A stretch of DNA of 64,000 bases from Hofstenia miamia (GCA_900660155.1 CABFPE010000113.1:505976-569975), one strand, 5' to 3'. Numbered from the stretch's first letter, positions 37,684 through 49,606 are shown. Notes: generated from the sequence alone by a model not told the origin. Numbers and translations are program-made.

Positions 37684-37889
37684 TTGCAATAAAGCGTTGG
37701 ACAGCTAATATCAGCTAAAAATTAAAAAATAGCCATAACTTGATAAATAATGACAGAAATTTCACAAAAATTTACAAAATAACGTACCTAGGTATCTTCT
37801 TCTAGTGACTAAAATTTCACTTTACAGAAAATTATAATAATCTTAAAATTAAGAAAATACTGCTCTGCAATAAAGCGATGGACACAGTT
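37684..37889 (-). repeat. Right inverted terminal repeat of the Tc1-like element
   Basis: Inverted copy of 36311-36510, with the inner motif at about 37684-37708 and the outer motif at about 37864-37889. A few substitutions distinguish the arms, for example near 37787-37805. Confidence 0.85.
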
Positions 37890-38302
37890 TATATATATAT
37901 ATATTACAATCTCTGAAAAATTTCAAAATAAAGATAGTGTTCGGAAATCATTAGCCTCATAAACAGAAAGTTCCCATAATTTTGATTTCTTTTAGTAAAG
38001 GACATAACAAGGGTGAGACAATTCGATATTTTCAACAGGAAAATACTGTAATTCTGGAATAAAACCGAATTAAACTAAATGGAAATCAATATATGTAAGT
38101 GTACAGGAATTTTAATGCAAAAAATTTCAATTTTTGATGAAGTTCTAGAAAATTTTATGTTTAGCTAATATCTACAGCGGACGCATTCAGTGGCTAAATT
38201 TTATTTAAAATCAATTGGTCGTATTTGAAAGCTTTCTGCCACTGAAAACAACTTTATAGCAACAGTATTTATATAAATGCAGATAGAATTTTTTATGTTA
38301 GG
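37890..38302. other. 5' flank of the GPCR gene
   Basis: AT-rich. It presumably contains the receptor promoter, but no element can be named with confidence. Confidence 0.4.
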
Positions 38303-38604
38303 ATGGATCAAAATTTGAACGTCACATTTCTGCCATTGGAACTACAAACACGATTCATTTTATCAAATTACTTGAACATTGTGAATGGCGTAGTTGGTGT
38401 GGTTGGGATTTGGTTAAATTTCTTAACTTTTCTGACTTGTAGTAAACTTAAGAAGAAACATAAGACATCATTTACAATGATAATGCAAATGCTTGCATTT
38501 TGGGATGGCATTTGTTGTGCTAATTTTGGAATTCGAACCGGTATACTTCGGCCTATGGGTGCGTAATATCTAGTTATAGCATAAGTTAACATAAAATGCA
38601 TCAC

Positions 38605-38641
<37 letters not shown>

Positions 38642-41114
38642 ATATATATATTTTTTATTTCTTTATTTATTTATTTATTTTAGAAAATCTATTTTAAAAT
38701 GAAAAATATTAGATACGGCAAAAATCTTTTCCTTTATAATACATTACGTATATTCGAATGTTTAGTTTAATAGCTTCTATTAACCTTAAAACACATTTAC
38801 AAAAAAATTTCTCGAAGCCTTTTTGCAAAGTTGGAAATCCTGAGGCATGAGCACGTCTGTTAGGGAACATTCTTTAATGCAATGTTGAAAATTTCTATAA
38901 AAGTGTATTGCTTGAAGTAATTGAAAACATTAGCAATTTTTCATTTAAAATTTTTGAAAAAAATTGAAATTCTCTCCATACGTGAGGTTGATGTATTTAT
39001 TACGTTTTGAACTCATGGACCAAAAAAGAACTTTAAGTGCTTTTGATATGTGCAATTATATCCCAAACCCATTGAAGCGTGCAGTACGCAGTCTCAAAGG
39101 TCGATGGGCCAATGGGACAGATTAAAGGGAAAGAGAAGACTCTCCTTTATTAGGTGATGCTTTCAGATTGAGCATAATGTTAGTTGTTTTTGATAAAATT
39201 TTTCATAGGATCTTAAAAATTTTCAAAAAACTCAGAGCTGACTAAAACTAACATTAGTGTAGTTCTTTCTATAATTTTTTTCTTATTATTTGAAGAAAAG
39301 GCGAAATTTTCCCATACCGAATTAGTCTTTAATGTGTTCATTAATTCTTAGTGCATGTCTTTGGAAGCGATCTAATATTTTCAGGTCGAAACCTTTAGAA
39401 ATCGGCGCAAGGCTTTCAATATTTTTGTGATGCTAAATAACGTACCAGAAAGTTTTAAAATGCAAAGAAATTGCTCAAGACAAAACATATAGATATATCA
39501 TGTAATCTATTTCAGTATATATTTTCTGTTGCAAGATACACTCAAACATGCAATGTATTGGCTGGATAATCCTCCAAAAATATGTAGCCATTTATATTTA
39601 TAATAAGACTCAATTTTCGGGCACAAATTTCTGAATTTGAATTTCCTTAGCTTAAACGCATTGAAATTTTTACTACAAAGTTTTTCTTGTATTGTGCATA
39701 TATCTAAAAAAGTTCGTATATGTACTTAACCCTATTATAAATTTGTGTATTTCTCCATATTCTGTCCAGGACTGCTAAAAAATTAATGGTGGGAAATTTA
39801 ATGAACATTAATGGAAAGCCATTTATGATGTCCATTATTGCAATTGTTGTATAACTTTGCTAAATTGTCTTTCCTTGGACAATCAGTGCTACTTTTGTAT
39901 CACAAGCAAAGCTAGTTTTCCGACTAGACACAAGGTATTCACGTCAATTCTATCATTGGACTTATTTGTAGTAATTTTAATTTGATGGTTCGACAGTGCC
40001 ACTTGTCAAAATGTAATTGCATCCTGAAGCAGCTACGCAGTGTGAAACACGGAAATGAGTGCCATTGATGCATACTTTACAATAGTGCTTTTTATAGTGT
40101 TTTAGTATATGCAAAACTAAAGACAAACTTTGTAAATTAAATTCACCCTTCACAAATATTTGAAGAATATAATGTGAAAAAACAAAAAAATTAATAAATA
40201 TCAGCATTATCATATGTACTTCCAAAATGGCCATTAATTTTCGAATGGCCATAATTAATTATTAATTTCCCATATCCAGTAATGGATTTTTAAGAAAGTT
40301 GTTTCCATTAAATTAAAATTAATTTTTGTGCACACCTGATACTGTGTATCTTGTACAATACACTGAAAATGATATTTTTTGTATTGATTTCGAAAATATT
40401 TGCATTTAACTGATTGGTGTACATTAATTGATATTAAAGAGTTATATATTTTTCTTAGGAATAAACATCCAACATTGGAACAAAACATTATGCAAAGTGA
40501 CATTCCTATTCTTAACATGGAACTATACTGAAACTGTTTGGTTTGTTGTCTTATTAACTTGTGAACGTGTAATGAGTATTAAATATCCAATATTCTACAA
40601 AAATCACGCAACTCCCAGAAATGCATATTTTGCTGGGCTAATTTTATCCATTGTTCTCTTGATTTTTACGACGCCTCATGCCTATTATTTTACAGTAAAG
40701 GATGGGATATGCAGGCCGGTTGTTGCACGTCCTCTGTATGATATTTACTATAATGGTTTTCACATTGGATTAACATTTATAGTACCATCATTTATTGTGA
40801 TTTGTGGAAATTCTGTGATTATCCGTGGATTGTATAAGTGGCGAGAAAGACAACTCGCTGAAGCTAACATTGCATTTCTTCTTCTGGTCATCTCTGTTAC
40901 GTTTCTTTGTTCAGTGGTTGGGTCGAGCTTGTTTGCAGTTCATTCTATGTATCTTAACAGTGACACTCCCGAAGGCATTGCAAATATTTATTTACAGTAT
41001 GCCATTACAAACCACTTCCACTTAATAAACAGTGCTGTTAATTTTGTTTTCTATATTATTTCTACAAAATTCTTTAGAGAGCAATTCTTTTGTATCATGT
41101 TATGTAAGAAATGA
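38303..41114 (+). CDS. Class A (rhodopsin-like) G-protein-coupled receptor
   Basis: Seven-transmembrane receptor of the cell surface, in two exons: 38303-38558 and 40459-41114 (stop TGA), joined in phase 1 by GT..AG; 303 residues. An N-glycosylation site (NVT) lies at residues 6-8. Helix 1 has the conserved N (GIWLN, N39); helix 2 has LAFWD (D68 = 2.50). C97 (3.25) lies exactly 25 residues before R122 of C-E-R-V, the DRY position, and can pair with C170 in the second extracellular loop. Helix 5 has P (IVPSF), and helix 7 has NSAVNFVFY in place of NPxxY, followed by an amphipathic helix 8 (TKFFREQF). The helix-6 CWxP motif is absent. Short third loop. Overall it resembles invertebrate peptide receptors such as the FMRFamide-receptor group, but the ligand cannot be inferred. 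The frame is intact. Confidence 0.85.
38605..38651. repeat. AT microsatellite in the GPCR intron
   Basis: AT dinucleotide repeat with small interruptions, followed by a TTTA-type run to about 38682. Confidence 0.9.
39776..40290. repeat. Possible MITE with ATGGCCATTAATGG-type ends, in the GPCR intron
   Basis: Imperfect inverted ends: AAAAAATTAATGGTGGGAAAT on the left, and AAAATCCATTACTGGATATGG with GGGAAATTAAT on the right read on the other strand. Several copies of ATTAATGG and ATGGCC lie inside. Similar motifs occur at 19410-20190. Homology between the two ends is weak. Confidence 0.3.
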
Positions 41115-44100
41115 TTGTTAATCAGCCTTTTATTTCAACTGCAATTATTTGTAAGTCCTAATAGATGAGAATTGAATATATTTTTACTAGTAGTTTATTA
41201 TTAATAATTTACTGAAACTAGTTTTATTGGCAACCAAAAATATTTATTGAATATTACATTTAATATAGAATTAACAAAGTTACAATTTTATAAGAATAAT
41301 TTTTTGATTAATTAATGAATTAAAGGGGACAAATTTTTTACATCAATTCCCTATAGAGGAAATGTCGTTTTTTGAATATTAAATTAGGGGCACAATATAT
41401 GCATCCCATGTATCACGCAGATGTATAAAAATTAATGTTCAATGTTTTTTTTATCTTCTTTAATGTTGAAGACCCAAAAAATAGGAAAGAACTAATGTCT
41501 CTACCCATATCTGATACATTAGCCTTAAATTGAAACATCAAAATAGATTAAGACAGTCTGCAATGTGATAAAGTTTTTTATAACAAAATAATTAACTAAT
41601 TTATGGATCCTGCATTTATTCTAAAATTAACGCGTAATTTGTCACCAACTCCTATTATCTGAAATTAATATTTGCATTAAAATTAAACAGCATTAATGGA
41701 ATTTCAAGAGGTTTTTGATGACCGCACAGTAGTGCTAACATTTTATCAATTTCAAGCAATGATATCGCTAATAGCTTATGTTGTTAAAATACTTTAGTAA
41801 TGTAAATAATATTTTTTATTCTAGATGTATTACAAAAAAATATGTTACAATCGAGAACTTTCTTCCAATTTATAAATACAAAATTATTAAGAGTGAAAAT
41901 ATCTAGAATTTACTATTTTTGTGTAGTTTATTAAGCACTTTTATTTTATTCTAGTTTTTCAGATACAATTTAGTCAAAGATATACATATTAGTTTTCCAT
42001 GATGGTCACTTGATTAACATAACTATTTTCGATTAAAATTGTTACCAATTTATCTGGTCTGAATTTAAAGGATTTCTACGTTAAAATAATGTCTTAATCT
42101 AAGGAACTAAACAGGCAAAAACGTAGTCATAACTCAGGGGCAATTGATTTTATTCAATGCACAGAAATGAATAGAAGAAAATATTTTCACCTAACCAGCA
42201 TACACAGTAAACCATTACTTCTCAAAACTGAGAATTTCTCCATGTTCGTCCTACAATGCCTGTCAAGACTCTTGCTAAATTAAGTCTGCGCTGTTCTCCA
42301 GGCAAGGGGAGGCCATACGAAATATTTATTGTTTCTAAAGCCAATAGTAAGTTAATAAATTCTAAAAACACCTTGAATATACATACTTTGATTTGTCAGT
42401 ATTATTTGTACTTTAATTTATTGTGTAAATCCAGTGCCACCATGGTAGAGTCATACAACAAAAATATAAGATTTTATTCTAATCTGTCTGCTATAATTCC
42501 AAATAATTTGTAATAATTGCAATTAGATGTAACAGAAATAGTTAAACATTCAAACATTTTACATGTTTTTATTGCCAAATTCAGTTAAGTCTAGAATTCA
42601 ACATTTAGCTGTATAAATGGCAACTGGCCAAGCTAGAACCACGTTATTCAGCACTAGTTTCATTGCTTATATTACAAAGTGAAGCTATGCAATTTAGATT
42701 TATCAGTATTTCTATTTATTGTTAAAACAATTTTTCAATATAGATTTTTCTTCTCTTCTTAGTTACGAATATATTTCAAGAACAAATTTCTTAGCATTAA
42801 TAGGGGTTACTTTAATATGTAAAAAAGCCAAGCTTTCAGGGTTGTGCATTTTCTACATGTGGGTGGAATCCGTTCAAAAAAACTTTGTTTTAAATGAATG
42901 GGCTTGTGTAAATATATCGACCTTGAATGTATGTAATTTCGTACCCAAACTGTGTACATTGATGTGGATTTTCATTCATCTGAAGGTTATTGAAATAATT
43001 TTAGTGCTCAAACGCTATCTAATTAAACCAAACGCTTTGATCTACATATTTCTTTACATACAAATGATCAGCTATCCAAAAATATCGTTTAGATTTATTG
43101 GTTTGTGTTTTCAATCATGAATTAGAGATACTGAATGTGAGTACTGATATTCCCTGTAAATATTATTTTCTACTGTTTTCAGGTCTTAAAATTGTCCACA
43201 TTTCCTGAATAAAGTTTGACGGAGTCCTTACTGCTGTAACAAACGTTTTGTATTCCTACTTTTTACTATTCTTAAAATTGGATTTTTATTATTTAGCCTA
43301 GTAAATTTATTACAAATAAAACCCTATTACAAACAATTACTCTAGATCGTATTTAAGGTTCACTGTAGCTATATTTATTTTTTTATAGCTGAATTTCAGT
43401 AAATTGTTAAATGTCAAAGTTGTCCCACTTAGCTAAGTGCCAAAATTTAATTATTTAATTAGTGTTTTTTATTTGCTTTTATGATGTGAAAGAAATCTAA
43501 ACCAAATAAAATATTTTATAGGAATTTTTGAATCAATATTGGATAATATCTTTAGTAGAGCTCAAATCTTTTCGATATTAAAATATTCACAACAAAGTAT
43601 TTTAGCATTCAACCTAAAACTTTGTTCACAGCATTTTCTTTAGATAACTTAAACCTTAATTGGGGATGGGTAAAATTAGCAGATATTTGTTTTTTATCAA
43701 AAATTTTAGAATTAAATTTATTGTCCTTATTATCATACATTGTAAATGTAATCATTTTTGATCAACAAATATCCTAAGAGTAAATTCATATGAAAATATT
43801 AATTAACATTAAGATTCTGTGTGCAGCTGGGGAGAGATCTCTGCGACTAAACAAATGGTTAAGGCTTACATTACCATTAGCATACAAATGTATAAGTAGT
43901 TAAGACCGGGTGAAGCACGTCTCAATGGGACACCCTCAGATGGGACACTCTACCTTGGCTATTTGCCATGTGGAAATGAAGTGATTCTATTGGGTTAGGT
44001 ATTCATTTGTTATTATAAAAAATTACTCATTGACTAAAGAAAACTGAATGTCAATGCTTTTAAAATTGTAAAGTTGTGTATAGCATTGAAAACATTTTGC

Positions 44101-44269
44101 TTTTGTTTAGAAATTTGAAGTTTCATTTTCCACTATGTAGATCAATACATAAATGACATGTTAGGAATAATGTTAGCAACGATTTTTATATTCCTTTAAG
44201 AACTCAATTTAAGAAACATGTGGTAAATTCCTAATGTTTACAATTTTAACTATTTAAAGATAGTATTAT
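41115..44269. other. Intergenic DNA between the GPCR and the minisatellite
   Basis: AT-rich throughout. Open frames, including one of about 130 codons at 42719-43120, have no ATG at the start, no recognisable domain and the composition of their surroundings, so none is annotated. Confidence 0.5.
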
Positions 44270-44815
44270 GCCAAAAAGCAAAAAAAATCACAAAATTGCA
44301 AGGAAAATATCCCAAAGGCAAGTAATTTTGTTCAAAACGGCAAAAACAAATCACAAAAATGAAAATAAAATATCCTAAGGGCAAGTAATTTTGTTTGAAA
44401 AACAAAAAAATCACAAAAAAGGAAAAGAAAATATCCCAAGGGCAAGTAATTTTGTTCAAAAAGGCAAAAACAAATCACAAAAAGGAAAAGAAAATATCCC
44501 AAAGGCAAGTAATTTTGTTTTAAAATGCAAAAAAATCACAAAAAGGAAAAGAAAATATCCCAAGGGCAAGTAATTTTGTTCAAAAAGGCAAAAACAAATC
44601 ACAAAAAGGAAAAGAAAATATCCCAAATGCAAGTAATTTTGTTTGAAAAGGCAAAAACTAATTTCAAAAAGGAAAAGAAAGTATGCCAAAGGCATGTAAT
44701 TTTGTTCAAAATGGCAAAAAAAATCACAAAAGGAAAAGCAAATATCCCAAAGGCAAGTAATTTTGTTCGAAAGGCAAAAACAAATCACAAAAAGGAAAAG
44801 AAAATATCCCACACA
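44270..44815. repeat. Minisatellite with 60-63 bp units in alternating types
   Basis: About 8.5 units built on GGCAAAAACAAATCAC, AAAAGGAAAAGAAAATATCC and CAAGTAATTTTGTT. Units 2, 4 and 6 carry CAAAAACAAATCAC and end TTTGAAAA or TTTTAAAA. Units 3 and 5 carry CAAAAAAATCAC and end TTCAAAA. So a dimer of about 123 bp was amplified. The lack of stops in unit-length multiples gives accidental long frames on both strands. Confidence 0.85.
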
Positions 44816-45022
44816 AACATAGAAAAATGTTGGAAAAGAAATGTAAGTCACAAACATAAAAAACCTTGAAAAAGAAATGTAAGTCACAAATGTTGAAAAA
44901 CGTCAGAAAAGAGATGTAAGTGACAAGAATGGAAAAACGTTGGAAAAGAAATGTAAGTCACAAATTTGAAAAACTATAGATTGTGTAAGCTCAAAGAAAG
45001 GAAAAACGTCAGAAAAAATGTC
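44816..45022. repeat. Second minisatellite, unit about 38-40 bp
   Basis: Four to five units based on GAAAAACGTTGGAAAAGAAA and TGTAAGTCACAAA, adjoining the previous array and sharing its CACAAA and GGAAAAGAAA words, so it probably derives from it. Confidence 0.7.
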
Positions 45023-45032
45023 AGTTTAAACG

Positions 45033-45033
<1 letters not shown>

Positions 45034-45088
<55 letters not shown>
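45034..45088. repeat. AT microsatellite
   Basis: Uninterrupted AT dinucleotide run of over 50 bp closing the repeat complex. Confidence 0.95.
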
Positions 45089-45091
<3 letters not shown>

Positions 45092-45109
45092 GTCATATTC
45101 ACAAGTCTC

Positions 45110-45330
45110 TAATGTTACTAATTCATTTAATAAATTCATGAAATTTAAACACAGATCAAGTAGATGCATCAATAATATTAAAATAAGCATGGAAAAATTC
45201 TTTTTTAACATCGACATAAGATCCTAGAACATGTTACCACAGAATATCAGATTTAAGAAAGCTTAGAAAAATTGTAAAAGAAAATATTTCATCTAATCAT
45301 TACAAATTTGGAACGTCAAAATAAATTCAT
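45110..45330 (+). pseudogene. LINE 3' end relic (ORF2 C-terminal tail)
   Basis: Plus-strand reading gives RSSRCINNIKISMEKFFFNI, then NMLPQNIRF and a lysine-rich end with stops. This resembles the C-terminal 'W-N-x-LP-x-x-I-R' segment of non-LTR reverse transcriptases. Short and decayed, so only moderately certain. Confidence 0.4.
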
Positions 45331-45805
45331 AGCTAAATATATAAAATGAAACTATTTGATTTGCAAATGTTGATTTTTATGCGATGTGTTATGTTTGTGT
45401 GTATGTTCCAATGTTTTATATATTATATGTATATGTTCCATGTTTATATACTATTTTCCTATAAAGTGTAGTGTATTGTAAACCTTTGCAACCACAAAAA
45501 ATTTTAATGTAGACGAATTGTTTTTTTATTTATGTCAATTGAATATATATAATGTCAAATATTGACTGGGTTAAGGTGGGCGAAAAAAAACCTTTGTTCA
45601 GAACAATACGTAGTACAATTTTCCTAGGCAATCATTGTAAAAATTCATTTAGGTTTTACTATAGCCCCTTCCTCATAATTTCTAAGTCCATTTTTCGTTC
45701 AAAGTAGAACTGCAGATAATATATTTACTAATTGTAACATTAATGTATTATAGAGAATTGTAACAATTTGCTAATATATTATATTTACATTTGCATTACC
45801 TTAGA
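45331..45805. other. 3' flank of the TRIM-like gene
   Basis: AT-rich; probably 3' UTR and intergenic DNA of the minus-strand gene. No other gene is visible. Confidence 0.4.
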
Positions 45806-47889
45806 CTAAAAATTTAAGCCAGTGTCAATTTTATATATAACACTTTTTTTTCTCATGTGGCTCAAAAAGATTAAAGAATCAGTACATTTTGTAACCAGAA
45901 TTGGGCCATTTTCAAGTTGGAATGAAAGATCGTGTTCACTTTTCATTTCTTCAATTCGTTTTATTAATCTACCACTATTAATGTCAAATATACTTAGAAA
46001 TCCTTTATTAGACGCAGTAATAAGCACATTACTAGTTAGAAAAAATACTCCGTAGTGAACGACTTTTTGGTGAGCAAATACCTGCAACATATTTTGTTTC
46101 TTGAAAGAAAACAGGTAGATTCTCAAAAATCCACTAAAGGCCAGCATATCTAAATTTTCTGCTACAGCAAAGAAATCTGCAGAAGCAGGTAAATTTAAAA
46201 CAGCTTTATCAACTTTTTGAGAGCTCACATGATATCTGTAAATGAAATCATTTTCTGTATAGAAAAATACGGCAGTTTTGCACGGAGACGAGCAAATTCT
46301 ATGCAAATACTTAACATTGCAGAATGAAATAGGAAAATCATTAGATGAAGTTAAGTCATTGTTAACATCAATTAACCATTGGGCTGAACCAGGTGTATTT
46401 GATTGGCACAGCATTAACACATTTCCACAGGGTAACATTGCTAAGAAATTACCATATCTGGGATATTCACATCCACCAATAAAAATCTCTCTAGTGCATT
46501 CTTTAGAGATTGCCAATAGTGAGCACAAATGATTATCCATTAGAATTAAAAAATGCTTGTTGTTTCCTTCATCGAACAACATGTCAATAATGTCGACAGA
46601 CTTTGAGTCAGCATTATATATTGTTGATAACAACTGTGGTTCTGACTGAACACTAAATGTNNNNNNNNNNNNNNNNNNNNNAAATGATTATCCATTAGAA
46701 TTAAAAAATGCTTGTTGTTTCCTTCATCGAACAACATGTCAATAATGTCGACAGACTTTGAGTCAGCATTATATATTGTTGATAACAACTGTGGTTCTGA
46801 CTGAACACTAAATGTTAAATTTGATTCATTTTTTATTGATAAAATATCTTGTTTTATGTTCAATTCTAATTTGCCAATAAGTCCAACTAATGTTTCGCGA
46901 ACAATTTCAACTGTCTTTGATCCTTTATCATTAGTGCAAACAGTTTCACAATCAATAGTAAATATGTGAACAGCATTTATATTAAGGATTGTATCTTTCA
47001 TCAGTTCGTGGACATTGAATAAATCAGAAAAGTACATTTCTTCAAGAAAAATTGGCATGCTCTTTTTCATGTTTACCAAATTTTCTTTCTCTTGATTCAA
47101 TTTGGCAATGTTGCTTTGCATTTTATCAATAATATTGGTCTTCTTCTGCAAAATAATACTTAATTTATTCTTCAGAACGGTATTTGCTTGCTCTACTACA
47201 AGATCTCGATCTGCATGAAGTGCTAGTTCTAGTTTCCCGAATTCATTGTGTACTTCTTGAAGTTTTCTTTCAGAATAATCAATGTAACAGTTAAATTCAT
47301 CTATTTTCTTGTCTGTAATATTGAGTAAATGAGAGATTTCTTTTAAAAATGACTTCGACCCCTGCTTAATGGTCAATCTTTGATGACCTTCATGATTTCC
47401 AAGAGCGCAGTTGACACAAACTAATACATTGCATTGAGGCTCATTGCAATAATATTCAAATTTCATGTAATGTTTCTCGCAGAATGGAATAATTTCTGAG
47501 CATAAAGGATACATAGTATGTGACTTTGTTTTCTTTGCTCTTCTGTGATAAATATTGCATTCCATGCAAAGAATTTCATTACAATTTCTGCATAAATGCG
47601 CATCCCAAAAGTCAATAACAATTTCACATGCCGCACAAATTTTGAGTGAATTTAGATTAAAACCTTTCGATTTTATGTATTTCATTATTTCTTTCAGTCG
47701 AATGTTAAGCTTACAGCTTTCTACGTCTGTAAATGAATTACAAATCTTGCATTCAAATGATTTCTTGTTTTTACACATGGTACTTAAACAATTTCTGCAA
47801 AATGTATGGGAGCAATTCAAACTGTAGGGCTCTTTAAAATATTCTGAGCATACAGTACAAACTAAGTGAATAAGTTTGTTTGTTGTCAT
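45806..47889 (-). CDS. TRIM-like protein: RING, two B-boxes, coiled coil, C-terminal propeller-like domain
   Basis: Probable E3 ubiquitin ligase, intronless, from ATG 47889 to TAG. The RING is a full C3HC4 set: C11, C14, C26, H28, C31, C34, C47, C50. B-box 1 starts at C85/C88 (CAAC) and includes C100, C103, C108, C111; B-box 2 runs from C137/H140 (CEKH) to H166/H169. A heptad-rich coiled coil covers about 185-275. The C-terminal half has repeated short hydrophobic strands (for example GFLSIFDINSGRLIKRIEE), suggestive of an NHL- or WD-type beta-propeller; this part is inferred. The gene contains an N gap (46661-46681) flanked by an exact 134-bp duplication. Removing one duplicate and the gap gives one continuous frame of 642 residues, a normal TRIM length, so the break is technical. 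Ligand and substrate are unknown. Confidence 0.85.
46661..46681. other. Assembly gap (21 N) with exact flanking duplication
   Basis: 46527-46660 is identical to 46682-46815. The offset is 155 bases, which throws the TRIM frame out of register and makes it look interrupted. Confidence 0.95.
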
Positions 47890-47912
47890 CTCTGTCTAAA
47901 AAGACAGTACAT

Positions 47913-47916
<4 letters not shown>

Positions 47917-47957
<41 letters not shown>

Positions 47958-48857
47958 AATTTATTTATTTATTTATTTATATATCTCACATCATATGTTG
48001 TCTTCAGAAAACAAAATACTTCAGGGTAGTAGTTCATCCATTGGGCATTAGGCAATTTTATTATCAGGAAACTATGCATGGAAGAATTTGGAATATCTAT
48101 ACAATAATAGAATTTTTCATTAAAAAAAATTTATAGTGGCATGTACTTTAGGCACAAGTATACGTATTAGCATTAATTTCATCATTGCATGAGAAGACCC
48201 AACCCCATTGATGTGCCCATGTAAATTACTTTCAATATGTTTAAGAAGGTTTGAATAAACTGCTAAAAATGAGAAAAAATCGATTTGTTAAGTAAAAGTA
48301 ACGCTAATGGAAATACGGTTAATTTGAATTGGGCTAGTGAGCAGAAATTGAAATGATAATGGCAAAAGATTCAATTCTATGAATATGCATGTAACTACTA
48401 AGCTTTTAAACTAGAAAAAATAGACCTATTATTCTTATATAAGTAGAAAAACATTTTGAAATATGCTAAATTTAAATAGTGCTATGGAAGATTTCCACTT
48501 TATAAGTGGTGAGAAAATAATATAGGTATTGGATTTAGTATCCATTTAGTTAAATACTGTAGAGCAGCAATGAATGTATTGAACTGGAGGCAAATATCTT
48601 ACAGATGTATTCATTTAAACTGTACAATAATATACATTCAAAGTTTGGGAAAGATTGTTGGTCTATAACTGATTATCTATTATTTGTAGAGGATCAAGAA
48701 CTCCTACAAACATTGGTAGCACAAAACTAGTTTGGATAATGTCATTGCATAGATAATGCAAAGATGAATTTCTTTTGCGAAAAATTTCTCATTTTTCTGA
48801 GAAAAACTAGAAGGCCTTCTTGCAAGCATGAACAATGTCATTTTTTTACTGGATATA
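47917..48857. other. 5' flank of the TRIM-like gene, with AT microsatellite
   Basis: An AT repeat at 47917-47955 lies immediately upstream of the TRIM start and is followed by TTTA units. The rest is AT-rich with no supported feature. Confidence 0.6.
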
Positions 48858-49606
48858 TATGGTGTGTCTGAAAAGTTTTAAGAATTTATACCTCATTTTA
48901 AAATTGAAACGAGATTCCAAAAAAAGACATTATATTTACACAATGTAATCACCACCTGCATTTATCACCCTTTTGCAATGTTCAACTAAATGTTGCATCT
49001 CACGTGAGAAACAGTTTTCTTCTATCTGTCTAAAACACTGCAGCGTTTCGCAACCCCAGCTCTTCAGTCAAAATTTTGCGAACTGAATCTTTTCCTATGC
49101 CGAACTCCTCAGCTAGCATTCGAAGCGACTGCCTGGGCTCTTTTTGAATGGACTCTCGTATTGCCATGATGTTGCTATTGGTGCAGGATGAAGATGGGCG
49201 GCCACTTCTGGGTTCGTCACACAGGGTGGTTTTGGATTCCGAAGAGAACTGTTTACACCATAGATATACAGTTGATTGTGATGGTGGCTGAGGAAATGCT
49301 GATGACGATGATGCTTCAGCTTGCAAATTGTCATAGATGGCAGATGGTCTTAAGCCTCGTGTAGCCTCAATGTACACATAAGCTCGAAACTGTTCTTTTG
49401 ATAATTGCATTTTATATTCGCTGCACACAGAAGCAGTGATGAGAAAATATTGCACGAAGAATATGAAATGGAGCAATATGGCATGTGCACTTACACAGTT
49501 TGTCATTCCTTACTTATTTCTGATTGGCTTATTACAGACACTGCCTTAACAATGCACATGCACCTAGAGAATAGCTGAATTCCTAAAACTTTTCAGACAC
49601 ACCAAG
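48858..49606 (-). mobile_element. Internally deleted mariner-like element
   Basis: About 750 bp with inverted ends of about 26 bp (GGTGTGTCTGAAAAGTTTTA), and TA on both outer sides. The inside keeps only the two ends of a transposase gene. Confidence 0.8.
48936..49410 (-). pseudogene. Mariner transposase with the catalytic core deleted
   Basis: It starts at ATG 49410 with MQLSKEQFRAYVYIEATRGL and includes both N-terminal helix-turn-helix parts (EPRSGRPS linker; RMLAEEFGIGKDSVRKILTE). At about 49040 the frame jumps, with a shift, to a C-terminal piece CFRQIEENCF ... RVINAGGDYIV and a TAA stop at 48936. The whole DDD catalytic region, some 200 residues, is missing. Such copies can only be moved by a full-length relative. 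Confidence 0.8.

Larger units (their letters stand above)
36311..37889 (+). mobile_element. Near-intact Tc1-like transposon (DD37E spacing), IR/DR type
   Basis: A 1,579-bp element inserted in a TA microsatellite, with TA on both sides. Inverted repeats of about 200 bp (36311-36510 and 37684-37889) each contain two related motifs: an outer one, CTGTGTCCATCGCTTTATTG, and an inner one, CTGTCCAACGCTTTATTG. This gives four probable transposase-binding sites, like the IR/DR layout known from some fish Tc1-like elements. The arms match almost base for base, so the insertion is young. It contains one transposase gene with a single stop codon. Confidence 0.9.

Noticed and set aside
42719..43120. Open frame of about 130 codons
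   Set aside because: It starts at TTG, has the composition of surrounding AT-rich DNA, no domain and no splice context.
44250..44887. Open frames over 100 codons on both strands
   Set aside because: They are a by-product of the minisatellite: repeats with unit lengths near multiples of three keep frames open on either strand, and the peptides are simple repeats.
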